Assembly: GCA_958510875.1 (NCBI GenBank)
Contig: OY294070.1
Coordinates: 48,016,078 to 48,080,077, forward strand
Length of the DNA stretch: 64,000 nucleotides
Reading direction: 5' to 3'
Source of the DNA: Endomychus coccineus
Lineage: Eukaryota > Arthropoda > Insecta > Coleoptera > Endomychidae
Below the pieces are notes generated by a model, which saw nothing but the letters and a program-made list of their open reading frames with translations, was not told the origin of the DNA and searched no databases. Positions 11,996 to 25,400 of this stretch are shown here, piece after piece (position 1 is the stretch's first letter; each line of letters opens with the position of its first letter). The translations under genes and the position numbers were made by a program.

Positions 11996-13566
11996 AGTGT
12001 TATAGTATATCTACAGTGAACTCTTTTATAATTCATTGAATGAATACTAGTGAAAATTTTGAAAAAAAGACAAATCTGCCAAAACTCGACCCAAGATCAA
12101 ATGAGCGCAAAACTGTATGGTGCGAATTTGTCCCACATGCCAACTCGGTCTGTTGGTGTTTATTCTTACGAAATAACAAACCGAAGACGCTTGGAACCTT
12201 AAGGTCATATGGACCTAGTTGGCGCATGGGACAGGTCCTATAGACCGATATGGCAGGAAACGTGTTAAGTGAGTATCATAAATTGTAGCTTTTGTTGATT
12301 TTATTGATTTATTGAATTTATATTTGTGTCATCATGTAAGTTTCACTGATTCTAAATAAATAATGTTACTAACATTAATTATTAATGTTAATTAAATCTC
12401 TAAAATAACCCGAACTGTCATTAGCACTGGCCGTGACGTCTTTAGATAAGTAGATTAATCTTACGTTTTCTTGGGCCAATCACTCAGCATTAAAAGAATG
12501 TATGAAACTGCCAATGATAATGGAAGAAAAATCATTAGAGTCGATGGTTTATGGTTTCGATGCCTATTTTCGGATAGTTGTGTATAAAAAAATTTCACCT
12601 CAAAGTTGTGAAATGTTTGGGAGAGCCAGTGTAATAATCCGAGATCATTACTTTGGGTCCTTGAATAATTTGATTTAATTCGAAAGGAAAGTTTATAAAT
12701 TTTTGTATCTTGATAGAACATACGATATTACTAGCGACGTTTGTAACCCGAACCCTGTTTCCGGGGCACCGACTTCTAGGCCAGCCAGGAATCATATTTA
12801 GCCCTTCAGGCTAGTTATAGTGATCATTGGTAATTCCGGTTATCGGAGATCACTTGATTTGAATGGGGCCAAATCCACGCCACCCATATATGGCTATTAT
12901 ATTGTTTATCTGGGAACATTGGACACCTACTTTGTATTTCTTAACTGTATCATTTCACTTCGAAGAGTGGATGATGTGAAATTGCAGAGCTAGCTAGCGT
13001 GACACATTTCGTATCTGCCCATTTCACAACACTTATACTGGTAGTATTATCTGCTTTGAAACCAAAGCTTCATCTACCTCTTTTTATTATCACTTTGTCG
13101 TTTTCTAGTGTGCAGCCTCTAAGTCTATTGCTACATATGGTACCTACGCTGTGAATATTTTTTCCTTTTTGGAGTATTCGATTTGCTTTAGAGAGGTAAA
13201 GAAATTTTCAAAATATACCTTGCGGATTCTGAATGCTTCTAGATAAATATAAAACTACTTCAGCACCCAATGCGAATGAATCTTCCATATGCCCTCAAAA
13301 GAACCTTTATATACCATTAAAGACGTGTGGCACTCGGGGACTGCCGCGGTAAAGCTATTGCATAGCATTTTTTCTCAACTTATGCAATTATAATTACTTA
13401 TTCATTTTTAATTTATGCAGTATTTTTTTTTTATTTGATATTAATTCAAGTTACACTTTTTGAGCGTGGTGACCGATAAGAAAACAAATTTTTTTCTTTT
13501 ATTGAATAAATGAGAAGTTAATATCGTTTAAAATATTTTAATTATCTTACAATACATGTAGGTTAT
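11996..13566. other. Intergenic, nothing recognised
   Basis: A GC-richer part near 12040-12240 and 12720-12880 has short overlapping open frames on both strands without recognisable domains. The last 150 bp may be the 3' tail of the Helentron. Confidence 0.35.
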
Positions 13567-14665
13567 TCAGGAATTTGTTATCATTGAAACTATAGGTTTA
13601 TGGTAACTGAAATAAGAGACATAAGTTTGAGACTTGATATCCTCTAAATATCTGGAAAATACCGCGTCAATGGTGATCCCATATTTTGTTGTGGATTCTT
13701 ATGGATCATTATTCATTTTCAAATTCAGTTTTTCCGAAAGAAAAATTGTCAACCGCTCTGATTTTTTATCAGCGAAGTTGATGTTGAAATCGCCAGCCAA
13801 GATAAGTGGAAATTTATTACCATTTGTACCAAGTATTTTCGACCCTTCTTCAGTGTACTCCAGTAAAGTGCGATGAATAAAATGCTCTACCTCGTCCAAT
13901 TTTGGATTCGGAGAAATGTAAATTGCTACCATGACTATGTGTAGGCCATTTCTAAGTTTGCATAAGCACGCACAAATATCTCCAACAAATGAGCGCTTAA
14001 CATTAACATCGCTAACGTGTGCAATATTTATTTCAATATTCGGAGTCATAATATTAGTTACATTACTATTATTTTGGTAAATAGCTACCCCACCTTGTGG
14101 AACAGTATCTCGTTTGAATTGAGCAATACAATTGAAATTAGGTATTTCAATCGGATTATCATGCGCCATGCAAGTTTCGGTAAGAAGTAACACATTTGTT
14201 TGTCTCGTAACTGAATCTTGTAAATCGTATTTGTGACTATTTAGACTTTGGCAATTGAAAGTCATTACTGAAATGCCATTTCTATTACTAATGAAATCTA
14301 AGACACTTTGAGCTGTCGTCTGAACAATATTTAAAGACAGTCTTTTGAATTCTTGCAACAAAGATGCAGTCGATGCAGCTTGCCTTCGATTATGATAAAA
14401 CTTGAATGTAGAATTATCGTTTTTTGTCGTGATATACAATTTTTCAATATTAGTCACCCGAGACAGCGCAACATAAACGAGTTCCTGAGAATATGCTTTA
14501 CTATACTCATATACTATTACGTCAAAAGTTCCACCTTGCGACTTATGTATAGTTATAGCAAGAGCTGAAGTTAATGGAAAATGTTTGCGTTTGGCTATAC
14601 ATTTTCTATTCGATGTTAATGAAATATTTGCTGTTCGTAATTCAATGGCAACAGCGAGATTGCAC
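13567..14665 (-). pseudogene. Helentron RepHel-endonuclease, C-terminal part
   Basis: On the minus strand the frame is open from about 14665. It first shows the end of a Pif1-type helicase (AITIHKSQGGTFD and VYVALSRV, helicase motifs V and VI), then an AP-type endonuclease: VMTFNCQSLNSHK, LLLTETCM, GGVAIYQNN, VAIYISPNP, LILAGDFNINF. One in-frame TAA (13701-13699) interrupts it before the SDH-like tail, which continues with TTKYGITIDAVFSRY and YVSYFSYHKPIVS to TGA at 13569-13567. A helicase fused to an AP endonuclease marks Helentron-type rolling-circle transposons. It is 5'-truncated: Rep and most of the helicase are absent, and the frame stops where another repeat begins (about 14684). Confidence 0.8.
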
Positions 14666-14683
14666 TGCTAGAGCGGCTGCTTT

Positions 14684-15402
14684 TTGCCTTAATTATGTCA
14701 CTGTCACACTGACATCATCAATAACCTACAAATTTCATACCTATTTATTTCAGTTGTAAAACAATAATGAACTACAAATTAAAAATTATCTTGGTCAAGG
14801 GTGGTTGTGGAATGTAAAACGAAATGTTAACTTTGAACCTTTTACAAGGTCGCAATAGTCACAAACGGGGTCGAAAACTGTTTTAAATTAGTTAATTTTC
14901 GATAAATCGAATGACGTTCACGTGAGGAGCGCGTAGCTCGCGAGTTAGAAAAGTGCAAATCTTCGGAACATATAACGTCTTTGCGAGGAACTTTCGCATG
15001 CGGTTTTCACTCCATGTCGTTAGTTTATGAACGCGGCCAACTAAATAGCATAGTCTCGGGCCCCAAAATTTCGATTAAATAGGAAAATTCAATTAAAATA
15101 GAAACAGGTACTCTCAGGTCTCAGCTACGCACGTCTAACGTATAAACTCTAACTGACGCATAGCGAGCTCCTGGAGGCATATGTCAAAATGATTTCGTTC
15201 GTAGCTAATTACATGAGACGTCTAGCGTTCATGCAATTGTGTTTTTATACAATTCGAACCTTCTAATTTCGATAGGCCACGTGAAAATCCCGGAGTCTAA
15301 AGCGCTAGAGTGTTATAACATTCGTATAAAATAGCGAAATTTCTCACTTTTAGAAACTTCAAATCAATTAATTTGACACAAGTTTTGATAAATACTGCAT
15401 TT
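14684..15402. repeat. Dispersed GC-richer repeat, copy 1 (without terminal repeats)
   Basis: Matches 60185-60948 in inverted orientation over most of its length: aattatgtcactgtcac at 14692, ccatgtcgttagtttatgaa at 15013, gcaattgtgttttta at 15233, acaagttttgata at 15382. Neither end has the 65-bp terminal repeat seen in copy 2. It abuts the Helentron fragment and probably truncated it. Confidence 0.75.
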
Positions 15403-18069
15403 GTTCGGCCGAGCTACATGTTATAGTACAGGATGCCGTTCCCAAGATTTTTCAATTATTTTCGCTTGGATGAAACCGGTTTTAAAAAATAGTTTAGTAA
15501 ATAAGAATAATAAAAGTCCTCAGCGATAAAAGTCGATAGTGAGTCATAGGGGTTAAATTGTTAATTAAAGATGCAGAAAAAACAAGTAAGAAAAAATAAT
15601 GTTGGCTCGTCTGTTCTCTGTTTGTATGCATGCGTAAATACATAAAATTTTAGAAAAAAATCTGAACAGACAATTTTCATGGGGCAGAAAAATTTGTTCA
15701 ATAAATGAAAAATGGCAATTTTCTGTCAACTAATTTTGGCTTGTCCGTTTGGACCAGAATTGTTGATTTAAAATATATTAAAGCAAAAAAAAAATAAACA
15801 GACGTTTTGTTAATGGCGCATTGCCCGTAATTGGAGTTTCATAATGTAACTTTTTCCCGTCAAATTTTTTTACTTCCGCCCTTCTGTTTTCTATTGGATA
15901 AGGGTTATACAGTTAAAAGAAGTCACCGAAAATAAAGAACAGACGTTTTCAATCGGTATGGGAGGAAAAAATCCATTTTCCGTTGAAAAAAAAAAACTTT
16001 TGCCGCCTGACCTTGGAAATACAGTTTAGGTTTAAAATAAACAAGCGGGATGTTTTTTTATACAAAAAATATTCCAAAATTTATTTTATTTAAATACAAC
16101 ACTATTTTTCATCCCTCTTCATCCGTCAAATGCGAGTCATCATCACTGTTCGCTTCTCAGCTACTCCTCCAGAATCGAGCTCTAGTGGAGAAGCATGCAC
16201 CGCCGCGCATGCGCAGCGAGCTGGATTGCAGATGTTGCCACGCGGTATTAGAAATTTAACGGAATTCCATATTCTGATCAAATTCCCCACTGAAAACGTC
16301 TGTTCTGCATTTGTTCACGATGTAAAAAGTGAATTTCTTTAATTTCAACTTTTTGCTTAATTTTTCTATCAATAATAATCAAAATTTTGTCTTATTAAAT
16401 TCAAGTAGAATTAAAATTCAGTTTGTAGACCTGTTATACTTTTGTTAAGCTTTATTATTCCATTGAAGGATTAAAACCACTTTGTAAACATGGCTCTCCG
16501 TCAAAGGAGAGTCTCCTTTGATGTTACTATAAAACTTTTCTTATGGAATTTATATTATTCCTAATCCTCAATCTATTTATTTATTGAATGTATGACCAGT
16601 TAATTTAGAGAACAATGACACGTTGGAGTTTGATTCCAATCATTGATTAGGCAGAACAAACGTGAAAATTATCTTTGACACCTTACCCTTTTATTTCACA
16701 TGACACTTAAGATTTTAACACACTGGATGCTAAGTGGAAGGATAAACGCTAATATTAATTAGATAAACTCGTACTAAACAACAATACAATTTAATTAAAA
16801 AAATAACAATTAAATTATTAATGATAATAATAAAACAATGTCTATAATAATTAAAGATAATAAAAATGAATATTATAATTAACTTTATTACTAATAAGAA
16901 TAGAAAAATAAGATCAAAATCTAAATTCAAGTAAGACAAACTTAGATAATCTAAATTAGCTAAAACACAGAAATAAAACTGAGATTATTAAATTGATACC
17001 CAACGTGGATGAACCTAGGGGATCGAAACTAAATTAACTGATTTGAATGTATTATTGAACTTGAACTTGAATAAAAACTGAGAACAATGAACTTTAATTG
17101 AAAATCTAAAACAACTCTGATTTAGCGAAATCCACCCTTCTTACCAAAAACACTCTGAAGAAACTATTAAGTTAAGTTAATTAAAATTGTCACGTGATCT
17201 CTCAAGAGACATTGCCCCTGATATTTGTAATGCACCCTTTTCCTCAAGAACCAATCTACGATTCGGAAAAGTATCCCTGAATTGTTTAACCAATAAGCAG
17301 TAAGATTCCTCTCTTGAAGTCCCTAGTTCAGAACGTTAACGGTGGGGATTTCTAAACCTATCTGTCCTTTTCTAAATATTACTAACTGATTTGTATGTAC
17401 ATATTATTTCAACTATAATCAAAACTATATTTAATTACAATTTTGATGATTATATACGTCCGATTTACGTGTGATATATTTTGATTAATTATGTAACTTA
17501 TGAAAGAAAGACGTGTAAACTTCCATTTTCAGATCAACAATGGGTCTGGCACTACCTAATCATCTCCAGATGGTTAATATTAACATTTATCATATACCTT
17601 GCATTCGTTTTCCGTCCCATATTGGTTATTCATATTGACAGGTTTATGATTTGCTTTAGAACTATAAACTTTTGTGAACTTATTGAAACCCTCTTGACCA
17701 TGTCAGCTATGGTGTTAAAACTCTACTTGAAGCGGGTGTGAACTAATTTGTGTTTATTTTAGAAATTCTTCACTATTTTTCACGCTACATTTGTTATTGA
17801 TACTAAACAGAAAACATCTAACAACCCCCATAAGTTCTTGTTACTTTGCTTTGAGATATTTTAATTTTCAAAAAATATATTTTTCTTAATATTGGAAATA
17901 ACCTGTACTAAGCCCCTATTACAACTTCGTTAAGTTTATTATTCAATTCATCAATCTAACCAACCCGTAATGCTAGAAATTCTTCATTAAAGGTTTTTTC
18001 TTATTTTTTTTATCAAAGCTATTGGCGCCCTTAGGCATCCGATTGACAATCAAGGATCAAAGGACACGT
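15403..18069. other. Intergenic, no gene established
   Basis: 15600-16060 contains related short blocks (cagacgtttt at about 15800 and 15940). 17532-17729 has a hydrophobic open frame discussed in the findings. Nothing else is supported. Confidence 0.35.
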
Positions 18070-19149
18070 TTTATTACGAGAGCTCAAGCTATTATAACTT
18101 TAGCTTTAGCTGAGTAAATAATTGATTCAGTATTTACAAAGCTCTCAACACAAACCGTTCATTGTTTAATTGGGAACTCATTCACTTTTAACCATTTCCA
18201 ATATTTTGTCAGTTTGACAAATTTTCAAAGTCTACTCCTTACTTAAGCAAAATGCGATTGATCTATTTGACACTTCGTACTATAAATTATAACTGTTAAG
18301 ACATGTGACTCTTCCTGTATATATGTATATGTACGAATTGTATAAAGTAAATTGAACGGAACTATGTATTTATATTCTGATATAATCTTGAAATAAAAAC
18401 TTTTTTATGTATAAAAATATTCATTAGAATACAAAATTAAATTGTAAGTTTATAAAAGTATCTTTCCGTTTTTTCTTGCAATTCGTTAATTTTAACAATG
18501 TTGTCAAGCATCATTTTAGACTGTGGCACTATTCAAACGCGTACAAGTGTCCTTGTTGGTATTATATTATAAACATATCAGAGTGATATTCTGAAAGCCT
18601 GAAAAATAATGAGGAAATGTACCGTCGATATTGTGAACTTATTTACATTCGGTAACTAATACAGTTAAATTTAACCAGCTATCATCTAAATGTTCCTATT
18701 CTATATCAAACTAAGCCATGATTTAATTTTTTTGTGTGAATTCATGGAGATCGATTGTTCCACTAGAATTAAGCGAAAAATAAATCTAAATAAAAGGAAA
18801 TACCTCATCTAATCGTGAATTAACTCCTCAAAATCCAAATGTGTATCAGATTCAACTTGCTATAATTGTAGAAGTTTTCGAAACCACATACTGCAATCAA
18901 ATTTAAAGGAACAAAATTAGAATACCTCTAAATAATATCAAAAAATTAATGTAATTTCAATCATTATGTATATGGCAATGGTTCTAAATTATATGACGCT
19001 ATATTTCCTTCCTCTTTATCGGTTTCTTACTACGTCCTACTATAAGAGTGTACTTATCTACAAATGTATCTCTAACCAAACGGTTTTACAATGAACGATT
19101 ACATTCCTCCCTATATTTTCCACGTCATTACTAATATACTAAATTCATG

Positions 19150-19455
19150 TCAAATTTGTTCAGGAAAATGGGCACTGCAAGTCAAATTCACGAGAATTGC
19201 GCCCCCCAACATTGACAAATAAACCATCAATGCAATTCTTTTAAAATATACCTCCCACATGGTAACGTGTAAGTTGCGTAATATATCTATGCCTATACAG
19301 ATCCCTGTAACGGCACCTGCGATATGTGCCAGGATGCTTATTCTTTCATCGTTTTTGTCAACACATAAGTTGTAGATGGCTGCGCCAAGATCTAGCATCG
19401 TTATGCTAACGAAGAACAGCAAATGGTACACAGCAAAAGATGTTTCATTCCAATT
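19150..19455 (-). CDS. rho-4: rhomboid gene, coding exon 5 (catalytic histidine, stop)
   Basis: Acceptor ctgttacag|AATTGG. Residues 281-381 followed by TGA (19152-19150). Contains H324 in AHIAG, the base of the Ser-His dyad, and the last transmembrane helix. A minus-strand AATAAA lies about 1.1 kb downstream (18075-18070); whether it is the polyadenylation signal is unclear. Confidence 0.93.
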   Translation of the reverse strand, partial: NWNETSFAVYHLLFFVSITMLDLGAAIYNLCVDKNDERISILAHIAGAVTGICIGIDILRNLHVTMWEVYFKRIALMVYLSMLGGAILVNLTCSAHFPEQI

Positions 19456-22400
19456 CTGTAACAGAATAAGAATGATTTTTTCTCTTTTATGCCTTCAAAA
19501 AGATTATGAAATAGATCTTAGGACCTAAGTTGTGTGTGAAAGTGTGTGTTATAGTAGTGTTTTTCTGGTTATAAATATGTATCACACGTATATATTTAAC
19601 CTGCACAAGTGTCTGAAATTACCATTTTAATATTTAAGTGACGTCACCGAGGCAAAGTGGCAGGCTATTTTTTGAGTTTACTCTATGACAAATTTTGATA
19701 GTTCATGTGGCTATATTATAGTGTGAATAATTTTGGAAATCCCATATTCCTGGTGGGGCTTGTCATATAGTGTCCTTCCACATAGTCTCTAATTTTTCTG
19801 TTGATCTACCATCTATACCAATATGATTCTTGTAGTAGCTCTTAGTTAATGTGTACAAATGTAATTCAAATAAATCAAAAACATTAAAATATTTATTTAA
19901 ACCCTATCTAGGTACTCAGATTTGTGTTCCTTGACATCAAACATCTGAGAAATGATGTATCTCATGCCCATATTGATTCAAATTAGAAAACATCAATTTT
20001 TCAATATTTATTTACCGCAAAACTGTATAAAAATGTATGTAAGCTTTAATTCCAGGTCACTTTAAAAATAGCCATTTGGCACCCTGACTAATAATATTTT
20101 CCTACAAATCAGTGTACTGAATTTTGTATTTATCATTGGAATCATTACCAATTCTTTGACATTTTTTCTGGCATCTACAGGATGTTGTTCAACTAGAAAA
20201 TATGTAAAATACTCCCTCTTAGCATTAATATTACAAATTCTGCATAATTAAGAATCTCCTATGCACAAAAAATTTTGAAGACAGGTCTGACGAAAATTAT
20301 ATGTATATATTTTGCATAAAAACCATTTAAGCCACGATTGATATATTTTTATTAACAAGATCCTAAAACAATAATTATCGACGAAAAATACATGAAAATT
20401 AAATTTGGTTTCAAATACATTCAGAAAGATATCTCTTGGACCCACCTGACCCCGCTTGTAACTTTTGGTCACCTGTCCGTTGCCGGGTTCAAAATAAAGT
20501 CTGCTTGAATGAGCATTTCGGTATGCACCGTTCGCTAAGCACTCCTTAAATGAATTTAAGCTATGCTTTAATTTAAGTTTTCGCTTTTCGATACTTATGA
20601 ACAACTAAACGTAAAGTGGAGTGTAACGCAGGCGCATCAGCAGCATTACGATTTGACATAAACTTCAATCAAAACAAATAAAAAAACCATTGATTCGAAT
20701 TTGAGTTCATCGGGAGTTCTATTTCTTCGTTATTCGATTATTAGTGCCTTTCATAAGTTGGTTTTTCAATGAATGACACTTTTGAGCATGATTTGGATAT
20801 CCTGGAAATTATAGATTTTGGATTCCCAAGACTACGTTATACAAGATCCGATCATTTTCATGTCTTGGAGGAACAATGAATGCGGGAAGTTGTTTAGATT
20901 CATTACCTTATGATAATTGACATCCGTTGTTTTCGAAAAAAATAGTACGGCAACAGGAAAAAACCTGCTGTACAATAATACCTTATGCTACACACTTTCA
21001 TCGTTTTCACAGATTTAGTGCTAGAATCTTGGCAGGAATGGCCGACAGTACCATCTTTGAAGTTGCATGTTTTCTCAAGATATTTTATTTTACGTTAGAA
21101 AAATATATAATATAATGTTTTACATTAGTGGATTCTAAATCATTTCCAATGTATATTCTGCTGCTATAATCTTTTACATTTGACCCGCAGGAGTGTTCGA
21201 AAACTATTTTGCTAACAAAAGTGAGGGATGTCACGTGCTCAATTGATCATAGGTTTTTGTAAATTTAAGTTCTTACCAGTATCAGTGTTGAGATATGAGC
21301 TGTAAGAATGGCATATACAGCACCACTGGCACCCGCCAATTTTCTGTACGGATCAGCTACAGAACTAACCAAAGAACTCGCTAAGGCACCAGCAAAATAT
21401 ATTAATAAAACTCTCCAGCTCTTATGTACCATTTCTAACGGTATTCCAAGTAATAGTAGAATGACTAGATTCACAACGATATGATAGAACCTGCAATGGT
21501 AGAGATTAAGATGATGAATGAAGAAAATAGATCTATAGAATTATACGTGGAATTAAATCAGGAGTGGCATTGCATTCACTATAAGCTGTAAAGTATAGCG
21601 ATACGATTTTCTGTTAAGCTTGGTAATCTGCCACCAAAACATTTGCCCGTTTTTAATTTAAGCAAACATAGATAACCCAGAGAAAAAATCTTGGTTCTAA
21701 TGTAATGACAGTAGGAGCAGAAGAATCGCCTAATTCGTCCGCCATCTTGAATTTTTGAATTTGGTCTAAAAATCATGATTTCCGATGCCAAAATCCCCTT
21801 ATAATAGAATTTAATATATATTTTGAATAGAATCTGACCATAATCAGAAAACTTGTTCACCATCTTAGCTGCCATCTTGAATTTTTGAATTTTGCCTAAA
21901 AATTCATGATCTTCGACCCCAAAAAACCTCCTGACGACTCGTTTAATTAATGCCTTTATTCTGATCCTCTATACGGTGAAAAAAGCCACATCAGTTGACT
22001 GAATTTATATTCTATTAATACAATAATATGATAATATAAACTAATTTCTATGTGACATTTTTAGGAATATTTATTCCTTATGTCGCTTTTCCATAGCAAC
22101 CATAAGCCTTCTAATCAATTATATAATGTAAAATAAATGGACAAATTACAAATTAACATAAACATACGCGCCCGCCTTGAAAGTATGAACTTTCAATATA
22201 TTTCCAAAACAATTAGTTAGTATTCACTTTGTTCAACTCGTAAAAAACAGAGCTTTGTAATCGCACGTTTGATGATACCGTTAATAGTTCTTATACTTAC
22301 AACGTCACGTCCTAATTGCCATTTCAAAGGAGGCATCCTTTACAATCACCTACATTCAAAGATTGATTTTCAAATTTTCATTTATACCGTTTTGCAACTA

Positions 22401-25400
22401 TACGACATATTCATTTGACCAACGATTCCAGAAATGTTGAACCATGTGTAAGATAATGATATCTTGTTAACATATTAGGTTTTTCAGCTTTAATATTTTC
22501 TTGAGGTATGATGTGCGAGTACTGCGAGTACGGATTGATTTTTTATAAATTCATCAAATTGCCATGAGTCTTTCACATAAAATTCATTTTTTCCTATTAT
22601 ATTGTTGATATATTTTGATAAATTGTAGGTAGGCACTCCAATATTACTTACAATGGGTCTTGAAGATATATCACTTTTATGTAGTTTCGGAAGCCCATAG
22701 AAGCAAAAAACGTTGGGCAGAGACTCATGGCAATTTATAAAAAATCAACCCGTACATCAGCTATTAATTTCCTTGGACGTTGTTTCTCTATTTACAAATA
22801 TACAAAATATATACGTTGAGCAGAGATTAAAAACCACACTCCTCTAGATCAATCTGAATTTATAAATGCAGTACAGTTTTGTTTAGAATGCGGTGAGCAA
22901 TATTTTGTACAAATATTGGGCACAGAATGGAATCTCCTATTTCAGCTACTATTGCTAACCTAGTTATGGAATGCCTAGAGGAATTTGTAATAAATTCATT
23001 AGATTTTCGACCCGTATTCTTTAAACTATGTATGTAGATGATTTCTTATTGGGCATAGAATGGAATCTCCTATTTCAGCTACTATTGCTAACCTAGTTAT
23101 GGAATGCCTAGAGGAATTTGTAATAAATTCATTAGATTTTCGACCCGTATTCCTAAAACTATGTATGTAGATGATTGCCCAATGTGTGTTCCCAATGATA
23201 AAATTCAGTACGTGATTAATAAATTTAACAATTTCCACTGTAAACTTTAATTTACTTATGAAATAGAAGTGAACAAAAACATAAATTTCCTAGATATGAA
23301 TAGTAGGTACGATGCAGATGAAAATATAAAAAGTTCGTGGTTTACTAAAGAAGTTTGGTCTCAACGTTATCTTCACTTCAATTCCGTTAAACCAACAAAT
23401 TATTGAAAAAGTGTTATAAACAGTCTTACAGATCGCGCGGTTAAATTGTCCCACCCAGAAACCGTCCCAAAAACTTAAAAATTGTTCGTAATACATTGGG
23501 AATGAATGTCTACCCAAAAACATTCTTCAATCCCATCATTAAAGAAAGAATAAACGAAATCTATAATGGAACGTCATATATAAATAACATAAATGGTAAT
23601 ACTGATAATTTTATAACATAACATTACCATACATTTCGGAGACCTCAGAGAAAATTAAGAAATGTTTAAAAACATATGTTGCGCATAAACCTACTAACTG
23701 TGTAGGGAAATATTTTTCAAAGCTAAAACCTTTAACATTTAAAGATACCCACACAGTATACAAATAAAATTGTTCGGATTGCGATGGGAATTATACAGGA
23801 ATCTCTAAACAATAATTACAAAAAATGTATGTCCATAAGTATAGTACCAGAAACAAAAACGTTAATATTTTAACTAAGGAAACCAATTATTGTAAAAGTT
23901 ATATTCTGGAGACGATTGACATGAAACGTGAGTCCAGAACAGACATTCAATCATTAAGTCAGATTTAATACTAATTACTAATTTAATTAATTAAAACTCT
24001 TGCAAATTCCTACATGCGTTATGTTATGTTAAAAGTATATTTTAGGCAGAATGCTCAAATAGCAATATTTCTAATAAGGTCTGATAACCTTTTTCTATTA
24101 CCTCTCATAAATCTTCAACATCTGGTTCGAAAGTGTATACTTGAGCGTTATATTTTTTGGTTTCAGTCATATAAAGACTTTGTTTGACATGAGTTCGTAT
24201 ATTATAAGAAAATTGCTAACCAGTGAATTCTTGATTCATATACTTAAAACATTAATGTGTTACAATTTCGATTATTCGTGTTTCTGTTCGTTTCGCCGAC
24301 GTGGGCATTTTTAATTGAAATTGGTGCGATAAGAACGGTTTGTGCTGATACAATTAGTTTTAAGAAATCCCGTTTAGACATAATACATCTTCTGATGATG
24401 GTCGTGAGAATGAATCGTACGTAAAGACGAAAATAATGAGCATATGTGTTAGTGTGACCTATTTTCCGAGAATTTATATATAATTCATACGCGAGTCAAG
24501 AATCATTATTGGTTCATTTTACATGCAAGCGCATCTTATGCACAGTTCTGCATTCTCATGATTTGGTTGCTACCAGGAGGAACGTTGAAAACTCGTTTTC
24601 CAAGTTTTGAGTGACGGCAGTCACATCATGGTTTGTTATTGCTACTATAACATCCATATTAACGATCAATATGCCAGTTGTAAAATTGGCGTCAGATCCA
24701 TTATGACAGACCAAAATTCCTTTGTTATGGATGCCTTATCACATGAGGGGAGTAAGGTGTAATGGTGGTTATTGAGGGAATGTCTAGAAGGATCACATCA
24801 ACTCATGTTCGGCTGATAAATTAATTCAATTTGCTACATGTTAACTCACCCAACGTGTACAAATATATAACTAACATATCTCCACACTTGATATCTTTTC
24901 CAAGGATCGTACACCAGCCAATGTGATATCGTTCCATTTCCGTATGGTGTGGATGATATCGAGAGTTTTCCGTCGAGTATGTATAATAGTGCCGTTAGTA
25001 AAACTATCGTAAGCAATCCCAAAGGTGGTGGCCAACATGTGTACTCATCTTCATACTTATTATCGGTACCCAATATAGCTGCTTCGAAGTTCTCAAGTTT
25101 ATTTCCATTATCCAATAAAGTAAGTCTTCGTTTTGGAACGATGGACTCTACATAACTGAAATATGAAAAATCTGTTAATACAGCTCAAGAAGATGAACCT
25201 GAGTTGCTTGAAGCGTTCCTATAATTCCTTCAACAATTATTGTAGATAAAATAATAATGTAAAAATAAAATATTCTTATTTTTTAAAAGTGTATCATTGT
25301 TTATGATGTAAGTATATTAATAAAATAAATAAAATTATAGAGACAATTTTTTTCCAAATTAATAAAACTATGCAATTAATTCAAAGTATGTTCCTTAACA

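Noticed and set aside
12033..12243. Overlapping frames on opposite strands, about 65 codons each
   Set aside because: No domain, no splice context and mutual overlap; chance frames in a GC-richer patch.
17729..17763. Candidate intron linking the hydrophobic frame at 17.5 kb to a next exon
   Set aside because: The only donor-acceptor pair would make an intron of about 27-35 bp, too short, and the next frame shows no receptor motifs.
20248..20604. 118-codon minus-strand frame inside rhomboid intron 4
   Set aside because: No recognisable motif and not flanked by splice sites that would join the rhomboid frame.
21579..21875. 98-codon minus-strand frame in rhomboid intron 3
   Set aside because: Overlaps a short direct repeat and has no domain; the catalytic exon 4 is separate.
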